The translations under genes and the position numbers were made by a program. This document shows positions 43,411-55,200 of a stretch of DNA of 64,000 nt, in pieces. Every line of letters begins with the position of its first letter. Position 1 is the stretch's first letter. The stretch lies in contig JAHLEZ010000037.1 of assembly GCA_020726505.1 (NCBI GenBank), forward strand, positions 400,076 to 464,075, in the 5' to 3' direction. The notes below the pieces were generated by a model. The model had not been told where the DNA came from. It was given only the letters and a program-made list of their open reading frames with translations, and made no database searches. The stretch comes from Leptodontidium sp. MPI-SDFR-AT-0119 (Eukaryota > Ascomycota > Leotiomycetes > Helotiales > Leptodontidiaceae).

Positions 43411-45105
43411 ATGATGGCCGAAGATAGCTCGACGACTCCCGCCGAGAGCACAATCGAGAACGAGAAGCAAGGCCAGCAAACGCCTGACGATGTCAATGCC
43501 GACACGAATACCAAAGCAGAAGGCCAGCATGGTGAGCCACCAAAGGAGCTGCCCCCGCGCAACATCAGCGGATGGAAGTGGTACTCGACTATGGCGGCCA
43601 TCCTCTTCTCAACCTTCCTGTACGCCCTCGACGCCACCGTTATCGCCGACCTCCAACCCGTCATCGTCGAGCAATTCGGGGGCATCAAGAAGCTGCCGTG
43701 GCTGAGTCTGGCTTTCCTGCTCTGCGCCACGGCCTCCAACTTGTTCTGGGGCCGCATCTACAGCCACTTCAACGCCAAGTGGCTGTATATTTTCACCGTG
43801 GTCCTCTTCGAGGTGGGCTCGGCCATCTGTGGCGCCGCACCGTCCATGAACGTGATGATCGTGGGACGTGCCATTGCCGGTCTGGGTGGATCGGGTCTCT
43901 ATGTCGGATGTATGACGCTCATTGCAATGACCACCACGATGGATGAACGTCCCGTGTATATCTCTGGCACTGGCCTCACCTGGGGTCTCGGTATAGTGCT
44001 CGGCCCGGTCGTGGGCGGTGCCTTTAATGAGTCCTCGGTCGGCTGGCCCTGGGCGTTTTATATCAATCTTTTCACCGGCGCCGTCTGCGCTCCTTTCTAC
44101 CTCTTTTTGCTCCCTAGCAAGGATCCTCGACCCGGCGCGTCGTTCAAGGAACGAGCGGTTGAGATGGATTACCCTGGGGTCGTGCTGCAGGCCGCGGCGC
44201 TGGCTACCTTTATCTTGGCTATCAATTGGGGTGGTATCACGTACCCGTGGGGTTCAGGCCGTATTATTGCCCTGTTTGTGGTCTCCGGCGTGCTTTTCGT
44301 CGTGCTGGGCTTCCAACAGGTTTACAACATCTTCACCACACTGTCGCGGCGCATTATCCCAGTGCAGTTCTTCCGCTCGCGGACCGTGTTCATCCTCTTT
44401 GCTGCTACCGCAGCGGGCGGGGCGTGCGCCTTCGTTCCGATTTATATGATCCCCATGTTCTTCCAGTTCACGCGCGACGACACCGCGCTTGATGCTGGCG
44501 TGCGGCTACTCCCCTTCATTGTTGTCATGGTGGTCTTCGTCTTCGTCAACGGCGGTCTGATGGCCAAGCTGGGCTACTATATGCCGTGGTACTTGGCGGG
44601 TTCCATTCTGATAGTGATCGGTTCCGCTCTCATGTACACCATTGACCAGGATACCTCGACAAGCCGGGTGTACGGTTACACGGTGCTGCTGGGTGCTGGA
44701 GTTGGCATGTTCCTCCAGGCCTCCTTTTCAGTCACCCAGGCCGTTGTCAGCCCGGAAAATATCGCATCCGCCATCGGCTTCATCACGCTGGCCCAGTTTG
44801 CGGGCATTACAATCGTCTTGGCCATTGCCAACGCCGTCCTCCTCAACAACAGCCAAGACAAGATCCAGCAGATTCTGCCCGACGTCCCGCTTGCCGACAT
44901 TCAAGCCGCAATCCTAGGCGCTAGGTCGGGCTTCGTGCAAAGCCTCTCTCCAGAACTTAAAGAAGGCGTGCTCAATGCAATCGTCAGCGCTATCAGCGAC
45001 ACTTATATCCTTTGCATCGCTGGCGGGGCACTCGTCGCCGTTTTGAGCCTCGCTATGCGCCACGAGAAACTGTTTGGCCTTTCGGCTGGCGTCGCCGCCG
45101 CTTGA
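43411..45105 (+). CDS. MFS drug/toxin exporter, DHA2-type, 564 aa
   Basis: Single exon from ATG 43411. An acidic cytosolic start of about 50 residues precedes ISGWKWYSTMAAILFSTFLYALDATVIADLQPVI, which carries the LDATVI motif of the 14-TM drug:H+ antiporters (DHA2, related to fungal toxin-efflux pumps). Further marks are LCATASNLFWGRIY, VGRAIAGLGGSGLYVG and the antiporter motif GTGLTWGLGIVLGPVVGGAF. Fourteen hydrophobic segments can be counted. Codons are clearly C/G-ending (GTC, CTC, ATC), unlike the AT-rich surroundings. It sits in the plasma membrane and exports small hydrophobic compounds by proton exchange; the substrate is unknown. The neighbouring broken P450 and zinc-cluster regulator suggest a former biosynthetic or detoxification locus. 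Confidence 0.94.
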   Translation: MMAEDSSTTPAESTIENEKQGQQTPDDVNADTNTKAEGQHGEPPKELPPRNISGWKWYSTMAAILFSTFLYALDATVIADLQPVIVEQFGGIKKLPWLSLAFLLCATASNLFWGRIYSHFNAKWLYIFTVVLFEVGSAICGAAPSMNVMIVGRAIAGLGGSGLYVGCMTLIAMTTTMDERPVYISGTGLTWGLGIVLGPVVGGAFNESSVGWPWAFYINLFTGAVCAPFYLFLLPSKDPRPGASFKERAVEMDYPGVVLQAAALATFILAINWGGITYPWGSGRIIALFVVSGVLFVVLGFQQVYNIFTTLSRRIIPVQFFRSRTVFILFAATAAGGACAFVPIYMIPMFFQFTRDDTALDAGVRLLPFIVVMVVFVFVNGGLMAKLGYYMPWYLAGSILIVIGSALMYTIDQDTSTSRVYGYTVLLGAGVGMFLQASFSVTQAVVSPENIASAIGFITLAQFAGITIVLAIANAVLLNNSQDKIQQILPDVPLADIQAAILGARSGFVQSLSPELKEGVLNAIVSAISDTYILCIAGGALVAVLSLAMRHEKLFGLSAGVAAA

Positions 45106-45380
45106 GAAGTGCGTTGTTGTTTTGTACAATAGTAGAGGCTGGGAGACTTTTGGAGAATGAAAAGTGCAGGAGAATCTCATGCCGGGAATTCTTGGATGGT
45201 TCTTGGTCGTCAAGTTTTCCCTTTGTCAGCTAAAAGCCTATATTAAGCGAATGCTTCTCCTCTGTAATTTAAGTCTCTTTAATTTCTGCAACATATTTAT
45301 TTCAATGAAATTCATAGATTGTTTGCAGGACAATAATATTGAAATATATTTGATGAGTTGCATATCCCTCTCCTATCCCC

Positions 45381-47429
45381 TTAAGTGCCACATACAGGTC
45401 GGCCCAGGGTACAGCGCTGAAGCGGGGCGCTAAGGTTGCCATGTCTACAGGGCCTGTACGCTAAGGGGCTGGCATAACAAAGAACATCAACAACCCCTCT
45501 TTTCCCACTAAAATAACCCACTTTTCAATGCAAATAACATGCCCGAAGACTCAGTTCCAGATCCGACGGACATCGCTACTCGGAGGCCAAAAGTACCACC
45601 TTTAGAAAAGAAAGGGACCGGATTTTAGCCTATGAAGCTTAACGAATTTGATTTTGAGATACATTTGCCTGAAGAGTGCTCTCTAGATGATCCTATTACC
45701 CTTTTCACTTAGTATTACACACCTAATATCGTTAATACGATCGTTTTGGCTACAAATTCCTATCAAAGACTACTCCCCGACGATGAGCTTAAGCCGTATT
45801 CTCGTGTAGCGGCATAGACACCTACGAATCGGAAGGAAATTTACCTCTACTTGGCCTTTTGTATTTATATGACGTTATATCCTTTGAATAAGATTTCGGA
45901 TTACTGGAGTACAAAGAAACTCACTCCTTATCACGCTATTACCAAGGTCTTTTCAAGGAATCGTTTTCAAGAGCTTCGCCGGCGGTTTCGGGTATGTCCT
46001 AATAATGATAGAGAGCTATTTGAACGAGTAAGTCCTTATGTATTTTGTATTATATTATACTTACAAGGTATAGACTAAACTATTGAATACACATATTCAA
46101 GATACTAACTTAAAGCTTTGGAAACCTGGCTAAGATCTTACTGTAGATGAAGTCGTAAAGCGGTATATAGGCTAATTAAAGTATATAACGATTATATTAA
46201 ACAAGCCTACCCCCACCGGCATTAAAATATAGGTTATTGCACAGCGAGGCTTCTTTTTACGGTGGTTATTCCATGTACTAGGGAAAAATGGTAGTGCATT
46301 TGGAGTTAAGAAGATGAAGGGCTTGAATAATACTCAAGCTGTAGTTCCACACCTCTTAAAGTAGCTCCTGAAGGCCTTATATCATGTTTATCTCGACAAC
46401 TTATTCACATCTAATAAGTTGTTAGAATATCTCCGAAAGGAAGGCTTCGCTGCTACTGGAACTTGTCGAACTTCATCTAGTGTCTTGAAGGATCTCATTG
46501 ACTTGAAGAAATACAAGGAAAAGGGGCCGAATGCGATGCCCTGGGGGATAGTCCATGCGATCCTAATAGAGACGAATATAGTCAACTAAACCGGCTTTCA
46601 GGACGGAGCTTTTGCTTTAGCTATGTCAATATTTTGGGATAGAAAAAAGAAGGTTCTACGGGTGCGAAAGCGACCTAAAAAGACTGCTGGAAATACAAAA
46701 GTCTCAAGGGCCCCTTTTAGAGATGAGACTACGAAAGAGCTTTAGATTCCGGAGCTTTACGACGCCTACAACAAGAGTATAGGTGCTGTTGATATCGGGG
46801 ATCAACTTCAAGGCCATAATAATGGCGCTAGGCGACTCCGAAGAGGTGCAATTCAAGCTCTCTACTAATTTGAGTTGTTGACAGTCTTAAGCAATTGTTA
46901 TTTGATTTGTATTCACTCTGGGTACGAGTTAGAATCAGTCAATTTACGAAGTCAGGATGATTTCCGTATGTAAGTGATAGAAGCATTACTTGTTATAGGG
47001 AAGGATGCGTCGGGCCCTCGCAAAAGGCGAATTTCAGCCTTATCTGAAGATACTTTAGAGGTTCCAATTCATCGCCATGAACATGTGAAGATGTCGACTT
47101 CATTAAACTGCGTCAGTTGCAAAGGAGGAAGATTTTGGGACCCCCCACCAAGAAAAAGAGTCGCTCTTGCGGAAATCGCAGTTAATAACGGCCGATCAAG
47201 CAAGCGAACCTTTACTTATTGGGGATGCTAACAATGTCAGGTCCATATTTATAAACAGAACAATTGCTTTCAGTTGTATCATAGCAAATCATGAAATTTG
47301 GCTGCAAAATCGTCTATTAGGAGTGTATATGCTGAAGTTTAGTGTTCCTCGCTTAAATCAGGGCTCGCTACAGGCTACTCTACAGGGGCCTACAGCGCTA
47401 TTGGCTGACCTGTATTGAATGGCACTTAA
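45381..47429 (+). mobile_element. piggyBac-type transposon, dead copy, about 2.0 kb
   Basis: TTAA stands at both ends (45381-45384 and 47426-47429), the fixed target site of piggyBac elements. Inside them the termini read GTGCCACATACAGGTCGGCC and, inverted, GTGCCATTCAATACAGGTCAGCC, imperfect terminal repeats. Similarity continues outward for a few bases (TATCCCC), so the exact boundary may be slightly wider. The interior is the degraded transposase gene at 45539-47294. Confidence 0.8.
45539..47294 (+). pseudogene. piggyBac transposase, RIP-like decay
   Basis: From ATG 45539 the single frame-like trail reads YLYLAFCIYMTLYPLNKISDYW, FQELRRRFRVC, then VYLDNLFTSNKLLEYLRKEGFAATGTCR (the DNFFTS...ATGT block of DDE_Tnp_1_7). 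Later come YNKSIGAVDIGDQL (the YNxxMGGVDxxDQ motif) and a C-terminal cysteine tail CVSCKGG...YWGC...CQVH. At least ten stops interrupt it, mostly TAG and TAA where Gln or Trp codons are expected, consistent with RIP. It is non-functional. Confidence 0.88.
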
Positions 47430-47891
47430 GGGGATACCAGAAGGTAGTCTCAGCAAATTAATCCCTAAATTAATCCCAAAGAACCTTAGGGAGGTGATGA
47501 GATTCCGGTCATAGAACAAGAATATCCGAGTGCAGAACAAAAACGTAAAATGGCAGGTTTATAATTATATCGTAGCACTACCCCACAAGACATAGCGCAA
47601 GTGCAACTAAGAAAGTTATTCTTTCTATCTAATATAAAAATCAATTGTCCTCTCCCTCAGATGCTGAACTCGTCTTGTACGAAGGATCACCCCTCACTGT
47701 TTGATATGCTACTCTACTCTCGTCATCGCGAAAGCGCTTCTCATCTCTCTGATCAAGTTGTTCTGCCGGCAAGGATTCCTTGCGTCGCTTCCTAACCCAT
47801 GGTTTATTAGTTGTAACAACGCCAGGATGCTGCCTGACGACGGACGAACCCTCAGCAAGCAACTTTCCCCTTGAGTACTCTCACACAACCC
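47430..47891. other. Intergenic, no gene
   Basis: Between the dead piggyBac element and the 3' end of the Zw10 gene. Nothing was recognised. Confidence 0.5.
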
Positions 47892-50800
47892 CTAAAACCC
47901 ATCACCACCCTTCGGATTCGGATTCTCTCTAATCTCTCTAACCGCCTGCCTCACAGCAGCATTCTTCTCAAAGCTCAAATGAACCAGATCCACAACCTCG
48001 TCCACAGTGAAATAGAGACTGAGATCGCTCTCGAACCAGAGAAACTTCACATCCTTCAGATTACTCTGGAGGACTTCACTGAGGAATTTCATCTTCATCC
48101 ATTTATCCGCGAATTGTGATGTTAGGGGTACGGCGTCTGAAGCTGGGGTGCCGTTGTGTGAATTTGATGCATCGGCTTGCGGGATGAAGAGGTCATCGAG
48201 CGCTTCAACGCGAGACAGGATCGTAGCTGTGCGTTCTGCTTCGTCGACACCGATGTCTGAGAGGTCGAAGACGTCATTGATGAGTTTTGTGGCGACGGCA
48301 TTAACCAGAGATCCAGTTGCCGAGGCCCAAGCTGAGTAGGGGAGGATTTTTTGCCAGAGGGCTGCTTCGGCGCGAATGTGCTTAATGACGATTTTGATAG
48401 CGTCTTCGAGCTCGCCGCTCATTTGGCTGTCTTGTTGGAAGAAGTTCTGGGCGCCTTGGAGAGCGTTAGACTTGCTGATTGGGAAACTGACAGGGAAGAA
48501 CTTACCGCCAAGAAGGTCATTGATGATGGTGCGTTGAGCGTTCAGCTCGTTTGTGTATGCTCGCTTGCCAAAGCTGACCAGTACTTTTGTCTCAGGCTCT
48601 AATTTGACGAGAGTATATGCTCGAGGTGATATATCATCCCGGTTCTGCCAGTCAGATAGGAATTGTTGGAAATGTTCTGATAACCACATGGCATCGTTGT
48701 AGAGGTACATGTTTCCGCCTGGTTCAAGGGAATAGTAGTATGGGGAGATGGCCCGGTACATGGCTAGAATCAAAGTCGGCAGTCCGAAAAGACTAGGCGC
48801 TGCCGGAGTAACTGGTATATGCTCGTTCCTACATGGATCAGTATGGCTAGAAAGTGCATTGAAGGTCAACTCACTCTGGCCGTGTCAAATGGGCTCCGTC
48901 TGCATAAACTTGCTCAACTGTGCTGTACACAGCACGTGGCAACGATGACGTCCAATATTTCTCCGACAGTGTCATTTCGCGAGTCGTTGCAGAAACATGG
49001 GGTTCAAGGGAGCGTTGCTCTTCCGGTCTGGCTGGAGCTGGTGCTGGGTCGGCTGAAGCATCAGCATCAGCATCAATTTCATCATCATCACCCCAACCCC
49101 ATGCATCTGCAGCATCATCGATCTGGTCTTCGTCGACCATTGGAGTTGGGACCGGAGTGAAGACCTGTTGTGAGTTAGTTTAATTCATGACATACTTGCG
49201 CTTCGCTGGGCTTGACAACAACGAGGATGCAGCCGAGAAATCATTGGCTCTACCATCTAAGCACTAGATCCAAGAAACTTACCTCTGTAGCGCGTCGCTC
49301 CTCATCTAGAGATTTCCGATTCCTGCTTTCACCGTTGGAGTTCTCCTTGGGGCTATCCTCGGGGGTATTCTCTCCATCATCACTCCAAGCATCGTCCCAG
49401 TCATGTGTTGCCTGAATTTGTTAGCGTTCTGCCCCAGACAAATGCCGGGCCTGTGACTGATGCAAGATTTGGGGGAGGAGCAAAAGAGCAAACAGTTTCC
49501 AGTTCGGTATTGACTTACAGTCGTGCCAGTAGCAGCAAGATGATTACCCTCTTCTCTAGCAACCATCCGTGTCTCGATTCGCTCGGCAATTTGGGGGGTT
49601 CCAATTCCTACACAGTCTTAGCAGAGCAATATAATATCACGATGGAACAACATTACCTAATGAGAGTTGGTTACGAGTCCAGTCTAGTGTAGTTTCTCTC
49701 CTCTTGCCAAGCCAAATTTTCGGCGCATTTGAGACCCAGTCATGGAAAGTATCTGCCCCAGGCCAATTCAGGGCGTCGAGTTTCGCCGCAAAATCACCCA
49801 CCAGTGCCAAAGCCTTTTGGTAGTCGACCATGTCATCTAGCGAAGCAGGTACAGCGGTATCTAGCCAAACCTCAAGAATACGAGTGGAAAGCACTGGCAT
49901 CATCTTCTTTGCCAACAGTTGAATGATCTCTTCAGGAACATGGTCAACGAGAAATTGAATAGTTGTCTCAATGTCAAGAAATAGGGATTTTACGGTGTTG
50001 TTTGTAATGTCAGATCCAAGGGATAACGAGTTCTACGATCGTTAGCTGCATGATTTTTGGCAAAAGTGGCCTGCGATTCTCACCCCGAGAGCTTGGATAT
50101 TTGGCATGGTTCCGGTCTGAAGATTAGTGCGTGGTTTCAGTATTACGTTGTCGAGATCTTCCCATAATTTCTTTGCGGCATCATCCAGCTGCTTGTATGC
50201 CTTGAGTCCGATCACAGCCTGGTCAATGGTGGTCGTGTCCCCTGAGGTTGTTAGGCAAGCGCAACAGACAGGGCACAGTATCTACCTGGAACTTCTCGAT
50301 TTACAGTAATTGTAGACTGTTCCCGATCCACACTTATGAGTGCCTCCCAAATAGTAGAGAATTGTTCGTGTATGAGGACACGTAATTCGAAGCATCTGGA
50401 ATCCAGCAGTCGCATCACTCGTGTGGTTTTTTCCAGCGGAATTTCCCCAAGAATTTGCCATGCAGCTGGAACAGTCAGCCCATGCACTCAGACACCAAAA
50501 CAATCCAACCCACCTTCAAGCATATGCAGTGCATCGATTATTCTCCTCTCGCTCGCGCATTCCTCTGCTTTATTCAAACTCTCATTGACACCTTGTAGAG
50601 ACCGTAATACCGAAACAAGTTGGTTGTTGAAGGATACCTCTTTGGCGAGGAAATCTGCATAGGTTTCCTTCTCCTCCAGCACCTCTTTCCTCTCACCGTC
50701 CGCTTCTGCTTGTCGAACAATGCTGCTGGCCAGTTGCCGGGACCGTTGAATATCGTCTTGTATGGATTTCGCATGCTTGATCCAAAGATCAACATCGGGA

Positions 50801-51046
50801 GCTGTTTCGCGGCTTATTTCACGGACCTCATCCTGGAAGTTGTGTCAGCTGGGATGGTTTCAAGAGGGGAAGGGAGGCTGGACGAACTTCTAATGCTGAT
50901 TTGGCATCCTGCAGAACTACCAATGCCGCAGACACCATGGGAGAGTTGACATAGGCGGCAGATACTGCCTCTTCCTCTGGAAAGGCGCCATTTGTAGAAA
51001 AGTCAACGAGCACTTGTCCCAGATCAGCTTCAGTGGAAGAGGACAT
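47892..51046 (-). CDS. zw10: Zw10/Dsl1-type kinetochore and vesicle-tethering protein
   Basis: Ten exons on the minus strand: 51046-50888, 50832-50514, 50465-50286, 50241-50084, 50032-49657, 49607-49519, 49411-49283, 49164-48875, 48828-48506 and 48454-47892. The last intron is 51 bp and invisible in the open frame. Diagnostic blocks are GQVLVDFSTNGAFPEEE at the start, APDVDLWIKHAKSIQDDIQRSR, ADFLAKEVSFNNQLVSVLRSLQGVNE, AERTATILSRVEALDDLF and YLYNDAMWLSEHFQQF, FTVDEVVDLVHLSFE. An acidic linker (ENTPEDSPKE; WGWGDDDEIDADADASAD) separates the two helical halves, as in other fungal Zw10 proteins. The family acts in the Dsl1/NRZ complex that tethers Golgi-to-ER vesicles, and in animals at kinetochores. 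It diverges from the M16 protease gene. Confidence 0.92.
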
Positions 51047-51758
51047 GTTGGCCAGGCGATGTCGGGAGCTGTAGAATTAAATAGGGGAGTATGTTGAGAT
51101 GTTTTAAGCCGAGTGCGAAGTCATTCTGTATATTCGCATCGCAAGACCGAGTGGAATGCTGTAGACTGAAATATGCAGCGGTGGAAATATGGCAAGCGTG
51201 TGCTCTTGCTCGCCCATCTAGAGCTGTGAAGCTCCAAGATTTTGGAGGCCAATGACGCGGGACGCGCTTCCTGGCGCTAAGATGCGGTTGGCAAGCGAGC
51301 GCCCGCTGCGGCACTCCCGCCAATCACAACACAGCGCATTCCTTTCCACCACTGAGGGGCACAGCTGAGTTCTTTCACCACAGCAGCAGGGCAAAGCAGA
51401 GCATAAGCAGAGCACCTGGAAGGCTGTTTCCCTCATATTACTACAGAGTCTTCTCCAAGACAAGTTTATATTTCGAGACTCTTCCGTCTTCATTAACCTA
51501 TTTCTGTAAGCTTCTCTTCTCAGTTGTCATATCGACTTTTCTCACAGCCGAGCCAAGAGCTGACATCAACCACCACCAGTGGTCACCTTGCATTCGCGCG
51601 CAAGGCTGCAGGCGGCAGGATATCTCAAGCAGTACAAGCAAAGGTATGTGACGCAGATATCTACCTACTACAACCCCCCATCCTCTTGCCTTGCCATCCT
51701 ACATCTCAATCTCGACGTCTCTTTACTGCTCTCTCTTTGATCAACATTGGGGGCCAGA
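51047..51758. other. Shared divergent promoter of zw10 and the M16 protease
   Basis: No gene. The right part is pyrimidine-rich (CTTCTCTTCTC, CCCCCCATCCTCTTGCC), as in fungal promoters and leaders. Confidence 0.5.
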
Positions 51759-51859
51759 ATGGCGGGGTACCCTTACACATCAGCGGGGAGACTGGCTGTC
51801 ATCAGTGTGGCAGTACCACTTCTTGCCTTTGTGTTATACCGTTCCAATAACGGAGACTG
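51759..51859 (+). other. Candidate alternative first exon encoding a membrane anchor
   Basis: ATG 51759 opens a 101-bp stretch encoding MAGYPYTSAGRLAVISVAVP and then LLAFVLYRSNNGD, ending at a GTATGT donor. Splicing to the TTTGCCTAG acceptor at 52232-52233 would fuse it in frame to the open region that precedes ATG 52295 of the M16 protease. The product would gain a short hydrophobic N-terminus. The intron would be 374 bp, long for this genome. Alternatively it is an unrelated mini-frame in the leader. Confidence 0.35.
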
Positions 51860-52294
51860 GTATGTCACCGCAATATACCCCTACTCTGAATTCACATCAT
51901 TCATTTCCCTGGTCCTTGCTTTCATACGCCCGGCCCGATAATTCTGGTGGCTGTCACGTGTATCAACAAACTTCTTGCCGCCTTTGTTCGCGCAGAATCT
52001 TTTTGTCTCTAGGCTTGAAGAGCTTGGGATACAATCATTGTGCTAGTGACTTAAGATCATTCACAACCCGGGCACATTCTTGTTATTATTCATTACTCTT
52101 GTTTCATTGAAGACCTATTTGACTATTTATATCCACCTTCACCCTTGGTTCTGCCTTTCCTTTCTTAATCCTACCTGACAGTCACCCATAATCTCCCACT
52201 CTACTCTGTTCAGTTACTGATACATTTGCCTAGGAGAACAAGCTTGAGCAACATCTCCAACGCATATCTTGCTTTACCCTTCCGATCTTTCACC

Positions 52295-55200
52295 ATGCCA
52301 AGCCAAATCAAGAAACCTCGCTTCCGCACCATTCAGCAATTTGACACAGACTACGCACCTGTATCGATCTCCCAGTATGTCTCAGAACAAACTGGCATGA
52401 ATGTCGTTGTCTGTAATCAACAAGGTCCTAAGGTCCGGGGTTACTTCGCCCTAGCTACCGAGATCTTCGATGACTCTGGATCGCCTCACACCCTGGAGCA
52501 TCTTGTTTTCATGGGATCCAAGAACTACCAGTACAAAGGCCTTCTCGACAAACTAGCGTCCCGAGCTTACTCCAACACAAATGCCTGGACTGCAACTGAC
52601 CACACTGCTTACACCCTAGATACCGCAGGCTGGGAAGGCTTTGCTCAAATCTTGCCAGTCTACTTGGAGCATGTGATCTTGCCAACTCTGACAGACGAGG
52701 GATGTTACACCGAAGTTTGGCACATCGACGGCGAAGGAAACGATGCTGGCGTTGTATACTCTGAGATGCAAGGTGTCCAAAACAACGGACCAGAGATCAT
52801 TGATCTCAAGGCTAGAAGACTACTTTACCCAGAGAATGTTGGCTTCCGATATGAGACAGGTGGCCTGATGGAGAATTTGAGAGTCTTGACCCCTGAGCGT
52901 ATCCGTGCTTTTCACAAGGAGATGTACCAACCAAAGAACTTGTGTCTGGTTCTCGTGGGTGAGGTCGGCAACGATGAACTTCTCCAGATCTTAGACGAGT
53001 TTGAAGAGAGCATCGTTGACTTCATCCCACCACCTTCAGCCCCTTTCAAGCGGTGAGTCGTCTGCAAATCGTTGAGTAATTGGTACTAATATTTGACAGC
53101 CCATGGATAGAATCTGCACAGCCACCTGCCATCGAGAAGACAATCGTCGAAACCGTTGAGTTCCCCGAGGAGGATGAGTCAACAGGCGAGATCGTAATCG
53201 CCATGTTCGGTCCAAACTGCAATGATGCTGTCCTGACTGCAGCTCTGAACACCCTCTTGATCTACCTTGCTGGATCTTCGGTCTCTATTCTGGAAAATGT
53301 CATGGTCGAGAAGGAAGAGCTGGCCAGTAGTATTGGCTTTTACTGGGATGCCAGACCTAATACTGTGATCTGGCTTCGGCCAACCGGTGTTCTTACGGAG
53401 AAGCTTGCATTTGTCGAAAAGAGACTGTTCGAACTTCTCAAGGAAATCGCATCAAAGCCCCTGGATATGGACTACATGCTGGATTGCGTCAAGCGAGAGC
53501 GCAGACAAACGAAGTTCGAGGCCGAGAGTTCCGCCAGTGTCTATGCCACAAATATTATCAACGATTTTCTGTTTGGCGAGAGAGATGGTTCTACCTTGAA
53601 GCAATTTGGTACAGTCTCAGAATACGACACACTTGAGAAGTGGACCGACGGACAATGGCGAGACTTCCTTAAGAAGTGGATCTCGGATGCCAATCACATC
53701 TCACTTCTTGGCAAGCCTTCAAAGGCTATGGCTGATCGAATTAAGAGCAACGAAGAAGCCAGAATCGCCGAGAGAAAGGAGAAGCTGGGCCCAGATGGAC
53801 TCAAAGCCCTGGCTGAGAAGCTCAGGCTTGCAATTGAAAAGAACGACGTTGAGATCCCCGCATCTGTTCTCCAAAAATGGCCAGTTCCAGGTGTTGATTC
53901 AATCCATTTCATTGAGTCAACAAGTGCTCGATCAGGGCTAGCAAAGAAGCTCGGTGCACCAGAAAACAAAGCCCAGAAAGTCATCGATGCGGCAAAGTCT
54001 GATCTACCTATCTTCATCCAATTCGAGGATGTTCCCACAAACTTTGTGCACTTGACACTGCTGCTTGGCACATCTCAAGTTGCCACAGAACATCGTCCTC
54101 TCCTCCCACTCTTCATGGACAACTTCTTCAACACCCCGATCATGCAAGACGGAAAGCGTATCGAGTTTGAGGAAGTCGTCACAAAGCTGGAGCAAGATAC
54201 GATCGGTTACTCTATGGGTGGAGCTGGTCGTATCAATGATGCTGAAGGATTGGTCATTCAGTTCCAGATCGAGCCCGAGAAGTACGAGACCGCCATCAAG
54301 TGGATCCGAACTATGATGTTCGACAGTATCTTCGACCCTGTCAGACTCAACGCTGGTATGGCCAAGATTCTGGCAGACATTCCCGAGGCCAAGCGCAACG
54401 GAAATAACATGCTGTATGCCGTTGACTCCATGATCCATCTCGACAAGGATTCCAGCGTAAAGTCTCGTGGCACGCTCGTTAAGGCCGTCTACATGAAGAG
54501 ACTCAAGAAGCTTCTTGCCAAAGACCCAGACACCGTACTGTCTTGGTTGGAGACTCTTCGCAAGTCCCTCTTCACATTCAACAACATGCGCGCACTAGTC
54601 ATCGCCGATGTCGAGAAACTCCCCAATCCAGTCGACGCTTGGAAACCCCTCATCGCTGACCTCGACACCAAGCAACCCCTCCTCCCCTTCGTCAAACTCT
54701 CCCAACGTCTCAGCCCAGACGGCCAAACCCCAGGAAATTATGGCGCAGTAGTCGTCCCAATGGCAACTATCGACTCCTCCTTCTGCATCTCCACCGCCAC
54801 CGGCCCAACCGACCCAGAAGACCCTATCCTCCCCGCTCTCATGGTAGCCATCTCCTTCCTCGAAGCAGTCGAAGGCCCACTCTGGACCGCCATCCGCGGC
54901 AAAGGTCTCGCATACGGCTCCTGGTTCAAGCGCGACCCCGACGGAGGATTCATCCAGTTCTCCGTCTACCGCTCCCCAGACGCCTACCGTGCTTTCGTGG
55001 CCGGCAAAGCTATCCTGGAATCATACATTGACGGCACGGCAAAATTCGAACAAGCCGCTCTTGAGGGTGCTATTAGTGGTTTAGTTGTGAATCTTGCTGA
55101 TGAACAGACTACCATGTCTACTGCTGGGCAATTCCACTTCGTCAACAGCGTTATTCGTGACCTTGACGATGGATACGATGCAAAGATCCTCAAGGCTGTT

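Noticed and set aside
54004..54438. 144-codon minus-strand frame
   Set aside because: Antisense shadow of the M16 protease exon 2.
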